A program made the position numbers and the translations under genes. The notes beneath the pieces were generated by a model. It saw only the letters and a list, made by a program, of their open reading frames with translations, did not search any database and was not told the DNA's origin. From positions 1-5,014 of the forward strand of contig JALSPY010000024.1 in assembly GCA_026985705.1 (NCBI GenBank): DNA of 5,014 bases, given 5' to 3'. Below are positions 1-5,014 of this stretch, in pieces. The DNA is from Hydrogenothermaceae bacterium. Its GTDB lineage: Bacteria > Aquificota > Aquificia > Aquificales > Hydrogenothermaceae. How positions within the stretch are numbered: the stretch's first letter is position 1; every line of letters begins with the position of its first letter.

Positions 1-7
1 TTCAAAA

Positions 8-42
8 CTTAAAAATTTAATAGCTAAATTAAAATGTTTAAG
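8..42. repeat. Imperfect AT-rich inverted repeat (weak hairpin)
   Basis: The arms CTTAAA (8-13) and TTTAAG (37-42) pair perfectly. The pairing continues inward through ATTT/AAAT and AAT/ATT after one mismatch and one bulge, giving about 13 base pairs around an AGCTAA loop. Almost all pairs are A-T and no clean T-run follows on the + strand, so it may be only a compositional effect. It could be the remains of a terminator for a gene left of the window, or part of the leader of the DUF2914-like gene. The rest of 1-90 shows no gene. Several TATA-like hexamers (for example TATTAT at 44-49) occur without a matching -35 box. Confidence 0.25.
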
Positions 43-90
43 TTATTATAAAAAATATATAGATAAAATCTTTTAAGGAGTTATACAAAG

Positions 91-552
91 ATGAAAAAAC
101 TTTTGAAATCAACTTTACTAGGCTTATCGTTATTTAGTTTTGCATTTGCGGGAACTGAAGTCAATCAAATTGTCTGTGGTGAAAATGTAGAAAACAGGGA
201 GATAGTTAATCCCTCTGATAATCTACCAAATAATTTAGAGAAAATTTACTGTCTCTCCGCTATAAAAACAGATGAAGCTCCTACAACTATATATCACATC
301 TGGTATTACAATGGTAAGGAAATCGCTAAAGTTGAACTACCTGTAAAATTAAACTCTCCTAACTATAGGGTTTGGAGTAGTAAAAAATTACTTCCTTCTT
401 GGACTGGAGATTGGAAACTTTCAGTTTTAGACAAAGATGGTAATGTTTTAGCTGAAAAGGAATTTAAGGTCATAAAAAGTGAGGAGAATAATTCTAATTC
501 TGTAGAAGAAAACAATAACTCTAAAGAGGAAAACTCAAATAACAACGAATAA
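91..552 (+). CDS. Small exported protein with DUF2914-like domain
   Basis: This 153-residue protein begins with a clear Sec-type signal peptide: Lys-Lys at residues 2-3, a hydrophobic core at about 8-19, and an AFA|G cleavage site near residue 20. The mature part carries the layout I associate with the DUF2914 family: a Cys at 29, a Tyr-Cys at 53-54 where the family has an L-Y-C-F-T-like strand, the HIWYY core at 69-73, an R-W-S-S-K stretch at 93-98, and W-T-G-D-W at 104-108 followed by a short beta-rich end. The two cysteines could form a disulfide in the periplasm, but this is inference. The tail from about 130 to 153 is almost only Asn, Glu and Ser in three loose EEN-led repeats and is probably disordered. 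The start is supported by AAGGAG at 75-80, ten bases before ATG. The family has no established biochemical role known to me, so the function is open: a periplasmic or cell-surface accessory protein. The gene appears to stand alone, with about 108 nt to the next gene. Confidence 0.8.
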   Translation: MKKLLKSTLLGLSLFSFAFAGTEVNQIVCGENVENREIVNPSDNLPNNLEKIYCLSAIKTDEAPTTIYHIWYYNGKEIAKVELPVKLNSPNYRVWSSKKLLPSWTGDWKLSVLDKDGNVLAEKEFKVIKSEENNSNSVEENNNSKEENSNNNE

Positions 553-560
553 AAATCTAT

Positions 561-594
561 AAATCACTAATATTTACTCATTTTTTTCTTTTTT
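561..594 (+). terminator. T-rich tract after the DUF2914-like gene, possible terminator
   Basis: A T7-C-T6 run at 581-594 lies about 30 nt after the stop codon of the exported protein. Upstream of it, AAAT at 561-564 and ATTT at 571-574 could make a very short all-AT stem, too weak to count as a classic hairpin. The T-run is the main support. It fits the end of a single-gene transcript before the separate permease promoter candidate at 623-628. RNA-based confirmation is lacking, and in DNA this AT-rich such runs also arise by chance. Confidence 0.3.
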
Positions 595-622
595 CTAATA
601 AAATTTAATAGTTTTGTTATCC

Positions 623-628
623 TATAAT
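623..628 (+). promoter_or_regulatory. Candidate -10 box for the permease gene
   Basis: A perfect TATAAT lies 32 nt before the TTG start of the permease, in the only intergenic gap upstream of it. A start site near 635 would leave a short leader containing the AAGG ribosome-binding core at 649-652. No good -35 hexamer is seen at 16-18 bp spacing (that region is simply A/T-rich), and no extended TGn motif precedes it. The call therefore rests on the -10 alone. Confidence 0.35.
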
Positions 629-660
629 TTATAAAAACTAAAGAGATCAAGGTATAAAAA

Positions 661-1956
661 TTGAGTAAAAAAATATCTCTCTTTGAAGCAGTTTCTCTAG
701 CAGTTGGAACAATGATAGGAGCAGGTATATTTTCTATTCTTGGTGTAGGTGCTCAAATATGTAGAAGTAATCTTCCAATCGCTTTTTTTATATCAGCACT
801 TGTTTCTATATTAGTCGGTTATTCTTATGCTAAATTAGGCTCAAAATATGTATCTAATGCAGGTCCAATAGAATTTATATTAAGGGGAATTGGAGATAAC
901 AGTATTACTGGAGCTTTATCTATATTAATGTGGTTTAGCTATGTTATATCTATATCGTTATTTGCAAAAGCATTTGCTGGATACTTTTTAGCTTTATTTA
1001 ACATTCCAATTAATGGTTTTAATATCAGTTTAATAGAATTTTTTATTATACTTTTATTTACCGTTTTAAACTTTTTTGGCTCAAAGGCAGTTGGTAAAGC
1101 TGAATTTTTTATAGTTTTTATAAAAGTTTCCATATTGCTAATTTTTGTATTTACTGGTATATGGTTCATAAAGATTAATTATATAACTCCTGATTTATCC
1201 GAAACTGGACTAATAAACACTTTTTATGCTTCTTCTATTTTGTTTCTAACATATATGGGGTTTGGTTTAATAACTAATGCTTCTGAAAATATGGAAAATC
1301 CGAAGAAAAATGTTCCCTTAGCAATATACTTAAGCATATTAGTTGTCTCATTTATATACATTTCTGTTTCTATCGTTGCTTTAGGAAATCTTGGAGTAGA
1401 CAAACTTATAGAAGCAAAGGAATATGCTTTAGCAGAAGCCACAAAATCCTTTTTAGGAGATTTTGGTTTTATTCTAGTATCAGTAGGTGCTTTGTTTTCC
1501 ACTTCATCGGCTATCAATTCTACAATGTATGGTGGAGCTAATATATCTTATGCATTGGCTAAAAAGGGAGAATTACCTGAGATTTTTGAGAGAAAGGTCT
1601 GGTTTGATGCTACAGAAGGATTATATATCACATCTGTATTAAGTTTACTATTTGCTTTATTTTTCAATCTAGATGGAATAGCTAATTTAATAAGCACAGT
1701 TTTTTTAATAATATACATCTTTGTAATAATTTCCCATTTGATACTTTTAAGTGAAGTTGGTGGCAACAGAATATTTATTACATTTAGCTTAATTACAATC
1801 ATTGTTATCTTTTTAATACTAATGAAATATCAGTTTTCCACCAATACAAAAAGTTTTTATACAAGTCTATCTGTGATAATAGGCTCATTTATATTTGAAA
1901 CAGTATATAGAAGAATTTCAAAGAGAAGTATTAAAAGGAGAAATTATTTTGAATAA
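661..1956 (+). CDS. APC-superfamily amino acid permease (12 TM)
   Basis: The 431-residue protein is an inner-membrane secondary transporter of the amino acid-polyamine-organocation superfamily, probably importing an amino acid or amine by proton symport; the exact substrate cannot be read from the sequence. TM1 contains the hallmark unwound-helix motif GTMIGAGIF at 16-24. TM6 holds the FLTYMGFG stretch at 195-202, followed by the loop S-E-N-M-E-N-P-K-K-N-V-P at 208-219, typical of YfnA/YhdG-like permeases. After TM8 comes a family-like segment (S-A-I-N-S-T-M-Y at 283-290, then A-L-A-K-K-G-E-L-P at 298-306). About 12 hydrophobic spans fit, at roughly 8-31, 38-58, 85-113, 121-140, 148-171, 186-205, 217-241, 266-290, 319-336, 341-363, 370-388 and 399-415, ending in a basic tail. 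Length is normal for the family. The start is TTG at 661 with AAGG at 649-652 eight bases before it; the N-terminal MSKKISLFEA leads directly into TM1 as expected. The 3' end overlaps a tiny remnant frame (1949-1990). Confidence 0.88.
   Translation: MSKKISLFEAVSLAVGTMIGAGIFSILGVGAQICRSNLPIAFFISALVSILVGYSYAKLGSKYVSNAGPIEFILRGIGDNSITGALSILMWFSYVISISLFAKAFAGYFLALFNIPINGFNISLIEFFIILLFTVLNFFGSKAVGKAEFFIVFIKVSILLIFVFTGIWFIKINYITPDLSETGLINTFYASSILFLTYMGFGLITNASENMENPKKNVPLAIYLSILVVSFIYISVSIVALGNLGVDKLIEAKEYALAEATKSFLGDFGFILVSVGALFSTSSAINSTMYGGANISYALAKKGELPEIFERKVWFDATEGLYITSVLSLLFALFFNLDGIANLISTVFLIIYIFVIISHLILLSEVGGNRIFITFSLITIIVIFLILMKYQFSTNTKSFYTSLSVIIGSFIFETVYRRISKRSIKRRNYFE
1935..1940 (+). promoter_or_regulatory. 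Shine-Dalgarno site inside the permease 3' end
   Basis: AAGGAG, part of the longer AAAAGGAG run at 1933-1940, lies eight bases before a TTG codon at 1949. It is stronger than the permease's own AAGG. It serves no full gene: the frame it opens closes after 13 codons, and the chaperone gene downstream has its own AGAGG at 2031-2035. Its presence is the best evidence that a translationally coupled gene once followed the permease. Confidence 0.5.
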
Positions 1957-1990
1957 AACTATCATCTTAGCTATTGAAATGCATTTCTAA
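1949..1990 (+). pseudogene. Truncated 5' remnant, TsaD-like N-terminus
   Basis: A 13-codon frame (TTG start, TAA at 1988-1990) reads MNKTIILAIEMHF and overlaps the last 8 bases of the permease gene. The first ten residues look like the beginning of TsaD (YgjD/Gcp), the tRNA N6-threonylcarbamoyladenosine transferase subunit, whose N-terminus is typically a short lead, then I-L-x-I-E-T-S-C-D-(E/D)-T. The match ends exactly after the Glu, where Thr-Ser-Cys should follow. The good ribosome-binding site (1935-1940) and the overlap with the upstream gene are what a real operon gene would show. I infer that only the 5' tip of a tsaD-like gene remains, the rest being lost or moved. Since TsaD is needed in most bacteria, an intact copy would be expected elsewhere. 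Alternatives are a chance small frame or a short coupled peptide; ten residues cannot settle it. Confidence 0.4.
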
Positions 1991-2028
1991 ATAATATACA
2001 TTTTAGCATTGAAAAACTTTCTTGAAAT
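1960..2028 (+). repeat. Imperfect tandem repeat, two ~33-nt units
   Basis: Unit 1 (1960-1992) and unit 2 (1995-2028) align with blocks TAT, CAT, TTAGC, ATTGAAA, C, TTTCT and AAAT in the same order, separated by three mismatches and four short indels. By my hand count 28 of 36 columns are identical. The best block is TTAGC(T)ATTGAAA. Unit 1 overlaps the TsaD-like remnant; unit 2 lies in the leader of the TorD-family gene and ends just before its AGAGG. A 12-nt perfect palindrome, GAAATGCATTTC, sits at 1976-1987 within unit 1. AT-richness raises the chance of partial matches, but the order and adjacency support a decayed duplication. Confidence 0.45.
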
Positions 2029-2044
2029 TTAGAGGTTAAAAATA

Positions 2045-2695
2045 ATGGAAGACAGATTAAAAGAAACTGAAGCACGAATAAATATGTATGGTTTTTTATC
2101 TAGACTTTTTATTGAAGAAATAGATGAAGAAACTCTAAGAAAAATCAAAGAAAATCCAGACATATTAGAAATGTTTCCAAAAACTAAAGAGTGGGAAGAT
2201 TTTTATCAAAAAGAGCTAAAAAAACTAATTGATGAAGATTTAAATGTTGATTTCACAACAATATTTTTAATTAATGTTTATCCTTACCAATCTGTCTTTA
2301 TGCACGATGAAGGGTATATAAACCCAACAATTACAAACCCAGCGTTAATGTTTTATCAGGAGCATGGCTACTCTATAGATTTAACAGAAACTAGAGCCTT
2401 ATCACCGGACCATATAGCAGTTGAGTTTGAGTTTATGATGACAGTTGCAAAAGATGAGCTAGAGGCATTGAAAAAAGGAGATATAAAAGAGGCAAACAGA
2501 TTAAGAAGTATTCAAAAAAAGTTTATAGAAGAACACTTGGGACAGTGGGCACCTGTTTATTTACTGTCTGCTAGAGATATAGCAGAAACCCCATTCTACT
2601 ACGATGTTTGTGATTTAGCACTTGATTTTATACTTTCTGATTATGAGTATCTAGTAGAAAAAGAGAATGAAGAAAAGGAAGAGGCAAGAAATTAA
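2045..2695 (+). CDS. TorD/DmsD/NarJ-family molybdoenzyme chaperone
   Basis: The 216-residue, mostly helical cytoplasmic protein belongs to the TorD/DmsD/NarJ family of redox-enzyme maturation proteins. These bind the Tat leader or apo-form of a molybdopterin-containing catalytic subunit and hold it until the cofactor is inserted. Visible signs are the N-terminal helix R-x-N-M-Y-G-F-L-S-R-L-F at 11-22, the central D-F-T-T-I-F-L at 69-75 with Y-P-Y-Q-S-V-F at 79-85, the family's P-D-H-I-A-V-E-F-E-F-M core at 121-131, H-L-G-Q-W-A-P at 164-170, and P-F-Y-Y at 183-186. The C-terminus (205-216) is a charged Glu/Lys tail. Length is usual. The start has AGAGG at 2031-2035, nine bases before ATG. No reductase or dehydrogenase gene is next to it, so its client (for example a polysulfide, nitrate, arsenate or tetrathionate-type enzyme) must be encoded elsewhere. 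The gene follows an unusual rearranged-looking gap and may be expressed by readthrough or by a weak TTGAAA/TATACA pair at 1974-2000 with only 15 bp spacing. Confidence 0.85.
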   Translation: MEDRLKETEARINMYGFLSRLFIEEIDEETLRKIKENPDILEMFPKTKEWEDFYQKELKKLIDEDLNVDFTTIFLINVYPYQSVFMHDEGYINPTITNPALMFYQEHGYSIDLTETRALSPDHIAVEFEFMMTVAKDELEALKKGDIKEANRLRSIQKKFIEEHLGQWAPVYLLSARDIAETPFYYDVCDLALDFILSDYEYLVEKENEEKEEARN

Positions 2696-2706
2696 CCCTT
2701 CTTCCT
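2676..2706. terminator. Possible bidirectional terminator hairpin at the convergent junction
   Basis: AGGAAGAGG (2676-2684) can pair with CTTCTTCCT (2698-2706), nine pairs including one G-U, around a 13-nt loop that contains both stop codons. On the + strand it is followed by a T-rich stretch broken by AAAG; on the - strand it is followed by TTTTCTTC. The arms lie within the coding ends of both genes, so the pairing may be a by-product of a Glu/Lys-rich tail facing a Lys/Arg-rich tail. Its position between convergent genes is right for a shared terminator. Confidence 0.35.
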
Positions 2707-4209
2707 CTTTAAAGTTTTTACAAAAATATCAAAACTTTCCTCTTTTAATAACTTTACTGTAATAAAATAACAGGTAGCCCCTATCAATATTCCACCAAAA
2801 ACCTTAACAATAACACTTTCAAAAAATCCTTTGAAAATATAAACTGCTATACCCATTAAAATAGATGCTAACAGAACCTTTGAAAAAGTTATCAAGATTT
2901 TTTTCAAATCTATAACGAAGTTAGATTTTAAATAAAGATATAAAGTTGTTGAGTATCCTACCATAGATGAAGCTAAAGCCAATCCGAAAACTCCCATATT
3001 CAGTATAAATCCAAAGAGTATAGCAAAAACTATTCCTACTATAACTCCGAATATTGTTGCATATAGAGGAGTTTTTGTATCACCTGTGGAGAAAAAGGCA
3101 CTTTTAAAAGGTCTAGAAACTGCATAACCTAATAAACCTAATGAATATCCTATTAATGCTAAATTTGTAAATGTTGCGTCTGTATCTGTAAACTTTCCTC
3201 TAACAAGTAAAAGCTCTATTATCTCTTTCCCTAAAACAATCATTCCAACTGTTGCAGGTAAAGATATAAATACTGATAGCTGAATACCTCTATTAAAATC
3301 TGTTGTAAAGGCTTTAAAATCTTTGTTTGTGAAGTGTTTTGATAGAGAAACCAATAAAGCATTTCCTAAGCCTATTGCAAACACACCAATTGGAAGCTGG
3401 AATATTCTGTTTGCATAGTATAGGTATGAGATAGCTCCCCCAAGTAAGAATGATGCTATTATAGTATCTATAATAAAACTGAACTGATTAACTCCAAAGG
3501 AAGCAAAAGCTGGAGCTAATTTTTTTAATGTTTTTTTTATACTAGGATGAACTTTAAGTGTAAATCTAATTCTAAATCCTTCTTTAAAAAAGACAGGTAT
3601 AAGTGTTATAACCTGTAGAAAACCGCCGAATAAAGCCCCGATAACTAAAGAATATATTCCTAAAGAGTTTGCAAATATAAATGCTGATACTATGAAAGAC
3701 AGATTTAAAAGGGCTGGAGTGAATGCAGGAAGGAAAAATCTATCTTTCGTGTTCAGTAAAGCCATAAAAAAGGAAACTATACTAACCAGTATTAAATATG
3801 GAAGAAGCAATCGTATAAGATTTACTGTTTCATCAAATATACTTTTTTCTATAAAACCGGGAGCTAGTATTTTAACTACAAAATCGGCAAAAATTATTAA
3901 AGTTAAAGTTAAGAATGTTATAAATAAGATATAGTATGTAAATAAAGAGTTTATATATTCCTGAGCAGATTTTGGATTGTTTTTTAATTCTTCTGTATAT
4001 ATAGGAATGAATACTGCATTAAAGCTTCCCTCACCTAATAACTGTCTAAATGTATTTGGAAGTTTCCAAGCTATAAAAAATGCATCTGTTAGTGGATTTG
4101 CCCCAAAGAAAAAGGCTATAGTCGCATCCCTTAAATATCCTAAAATTCTACTAAAGAAGGTTGCTAAAGAAAAAGAAAGAGTGTTAGATATAAAACTTCC
4201 TTTTGACAA
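2692..4209 (-). CDS. murJ: Lipid II flippase MurJ (MviN)
   Basis: This 505-residue integral membrane protein is MurJ, a MOP-superfamily transporter that flips lipid II across the cytoplasmic membrane for peptidoglycan synthesis. The N-terminus has the signature S-R-I-L-G-Y-L-R-D-A at 20-29, then T-D-A-F-F at 41-45 and L-P-N-T-F-R-Q-L-L-G-E-G at 50-61. By alignment with E. coli MurJ, R21, R27, D42 and R55 match the functionally important R18, R24, D39 and R52. R268 in Y-Y-A-N-R (264-268) matches R270, followed by the usual Q-L-P-I-G-V. Length is close to the E. coli protein and fits 14 TM helices, with a basic tail. The start is a TTG (CAA at 4207-4209 on the + strand), supported by AGAGG at 4225-4221, 11 bases upstream, and by the match of the N-terminus to the family. 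It follows the SDR gene by 21 nt and is probably cotranscribed with it. Its stop overlaps that of the TorD-family gene. Confidence 0.95.
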   Translation of the reverse strand: MSKGSFISNTLSFSLATFFSRILGYLRDATIAFFFGANPLTDAFFIAWKLPNTFRQLLGEGSFNAVFIPIYTEELKNNPKSAQEYINSLFTYYILFITFLTLTLIIFADFVVKILAPGFIEKSIFDETVNLIRLLLPYLILVSIVSFFMALLNTKDRFFLPAFTPALLNLSFIVSAFIFANSLGIYSLVIGALFGGFLQVITLIPVFFKEGFRIRFTLKVHPSIKKTLKKLAPAFASFGVNQFSFIIDTIIASFLLGGAISYLYYANRIFQLPIGVFAIGLGNALLVSLSKHFTNKDFKAFTTDFNRGIQLSVFISLPATVGMIVLGKEIIELLLVRGKFTDTDATFTNLALIGYSLGLLGYAVSRPFKSAFFSTGDTKTPLYATIFGVIVGIVFAILFGFILNMGVFGLALASSMVGYSTTLYLYLKSNFVIDLKKILITFSKVLLASILMGIAVYIFKGFFESVIVKVFGGILIGATCYFITVKLLKEESFDIFVKTLKRKKG

Positions 4210-4230
4210 TTTACAAAAAACCTCTAGTAA

Positions 4231-4929
4231 TTATATATTTCTAATATCAATATAACTTCCACTTTCAAAAGAAGATATTTTATCTAACTTTGAAATAATC
4301 TTTTCCACTGCTTCCTTAGGACTGAATTTAGGAGCATTTTTAATCCTTTTTACAGAAGGAAACTTATTTTCATCGGCAGATAAAACGAACTTTTCTAACA
4401 TTGGTGTAAGTATCAAACCGGGAGCTAAAGCTATAAGTTTTGTTTTTGACATCTCCCTTGAGTAAAGTTTTATAAGCATATTCAATGAGGCTTTAGATAT
4501 TGAGTATCCATGCCATCCTCTATTACCATTGACTGAAGCTCCAGAGGATATAGCTATAATTAGAGGTATATCTATATTTAAATCAATAAAACAGTCTAGA
4601 ATTAACTTGTTAGCCCAAACATTAACATTCATCATCCTTTCCATTTCATAAATAGGAGTGTCGTGAATATCTTTAAGCTCCGTAAGTAATCCTGCATTTA
4701 ACCAAGCTATATCTATTTTTTTTATATCTTTCAATGCTTTTTCAGTAATGCTATATACTTTTTCCAATGCCTCTAAATCACAGTAATAAAACTTTAGATT
4801 TTTAAATTTTTCTAAATCTTCAGGTAAATGTCTACTTAAAGCTATAACATCATAATTCTTTTCTAAATAATACTCTGCTAAAGCCTTTCCTAAACCAGAG
4901 CCTATTCCTGTAATAAAAACAGTTCCCAT
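4231..4929 (-). CDS. Short-chain dehydrogenase/reductase (SDR)
   Basis: The 232-residue soluble protein is a classical Rossmann-fold SDR that uses NAD(P)(H) to oxidise or reduce an unidentified alcohol or carbonyl. The cofactor motif T-G-I-G-S-G-L-G is at 7-14. R33 after the second strand hints at NADP(H). D51 follows strand three. L-N-A-G is at 77-80, the active-site Asn is N103, and the catalytic triad is S129, Y142 and K146 (Y-S-I-S-K). P-G-L-I-L-T-P at 170-176 is the usual post-K substrate and cofactor loop. The C-terminal S-G-S-Y-I-D at 223-228 recalls the benzil/sepiapterin-reductase-like SDR branch, but I would not assign a substrate. All catalytic residues are present, so it should be active. 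The start is ATG with a full AAGGAGG (4947-4941) 11 bases upstream. As first gene of the - strand pair with murJ it may help set murJ expression; a functional link to the cell wall is not shown. Confidence 0.88.
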   Translation of the reverse strand: MGTVFITGIGSGLGKALAEYYLEKNYDVIALSRHLPEDLEKFKNLKFYYCDLEALEKVYSITEKALKDIKKIDIAWLNAGLLTELKDIHDTPIYEMERMMNVNVWANKLILDCFIDLNIDIPLIIAISSGASVNGNRGWHGYSISKASLNMLIKLYSREMSKTKLIALAPGLILTPMLEKFVLSADENKFPSVKRIKNAPKFSPKEAVEKIISKLDKISSFESGSYIDIRNI

Positions 4930-4940
4930 CTGTCAAATAT

Positions 4941-5014
4941 CCTCCTTTTATGAATGTGATTAAATTTAATAATTGTTAATTGCCCCAATTATATTTTTAT
5001 TATCTTATAAATAT
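4941..5014 (-). promoter_or_regulatory. Leader and candidate -10 of the SDR-murJ unit
   Basis: Reading leftward from the window edge, the - strand has a perfect TATAAT at 4993-4988; its -35 would fall at or beyond the edge, so it cannot be judged. A start near 4981 would give a leader of about 50 nt ending in the strong AAGGAGG at 4947-4941. The leader contains a 12-nt palindrome, ATTAAATTTAAT (4959-4970), which could be an operator half or just AT composition. No gene is visible between 4930 and the edge. Confidence 0.35.

Noticed and set aside
35..63. Possible promoter before the DUF2914-like gene (TGTTTA ... TATAGA, or TATTAT at 44-49)
   Set aside because: Many equally good TATA-like hexamers exist in this stretch and no -35 box stands out, so no single site can be defended.
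363..545. 60-codon - strand frame opposite the DUF2914-like gene
   Set aside because: Its Leu/Phe/Ser-rich sequence is the complement of the Asn/Glu/Ser tail and has no independent support.
939..1802. Three - strand frames of 76-97 codons opposite the permease
   Set aside because: They are antisense to a clear 12-TM permease and show no domain signs; their residues mirror the hydrophobic codons of the other strand.
1957..2044. Insertion-sequence footprint with terminal inverted repeats and target duplication
   Set aside because: The repeats here are direct and imperfect, and no inverted ends flank the gap, so a transposon scar is not supported over a simple deletion or duplication.
3692..3934. 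80-codon + strand frame opposite murJ, and a similar one at 3977-4255
   Set aside because: Both lie antisense within the strongly supported murJ gene (the second reaching into the murJ-SDR gap), have no recognisable protein features and lack a convincing ribosome-binding site. They are shadows of low-stop AT-rich coding DNA.
4951..4980. Possible CRP/FNR or Rex-type operator in the SDR leader (TGTGAT, TTGTTAAT)
   Set aside because: Only half-sites are present; the second halves do not match, and AT-rich palindromes are expected here by composition.

Overview
The window is very AT-rich DNA with compact gene packing. It looks like a core-genome segment of a low-GC bacterium with a Gram-negative-type exported protein and an anaerobic/molybdenum-enzyme chaperone. 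The residue style (Lys/Glu/Ile-rich), the DUF2914-type secreted protein and the TorD-family chaperone would suit a Hydrogenothermaceae-like member of the Aquificota (Sulfurihydrogenibium or Persephonella type). That placement is inference from protein style and not a database result. No rRNA, tRNA, CRISPR array, transposase or phage gene was seen.

Layout: Positions 1-90 hold only an AT-rich leader with a weak hairpin. On the + strand come a small exported DUF2914-like protein (91-552), a 12-TM APC-superfamily permease with a TTG start (661-1956), an odd 88-nt gap (1957-2044), and a TorD/DmsD/NarJ-family chaperone (2045-2695). On the - strand, convergent with these, is a two-gene unit read from the right edge: a short-chain dehydrogenase/reductase (4929-4231), then 21 nt later the lipid II flippase MurJ (4209-2692). 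The + and - units meet tail to tail, with the two stop codons sharing a TTAA.

The genes do not form an obvious single pathway. The permease probably takes up amino acids or related compounds. The TorD-like protein serves a molybdoenzyme encoded elsewhere. MurJ serves peptidoglycan synthesis. The SDR is an oxidoreductase of unknown substrate.

The most interesting spot is the permease-torD junction. A good Shine-Dalgarno sequence inside the 3' end of the permease gene, followed by an overlapping TTG codon, opens a reading frame (MNKTIILAIE...) that resembles the start of TsaD (YgjD/Gcp). It stops after 13 codons. The same stretch is repeated imperfectly in tandem just downstream. This looks like a rearrangement scar or gene remnant. 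I found no convincing new multi-gene system.
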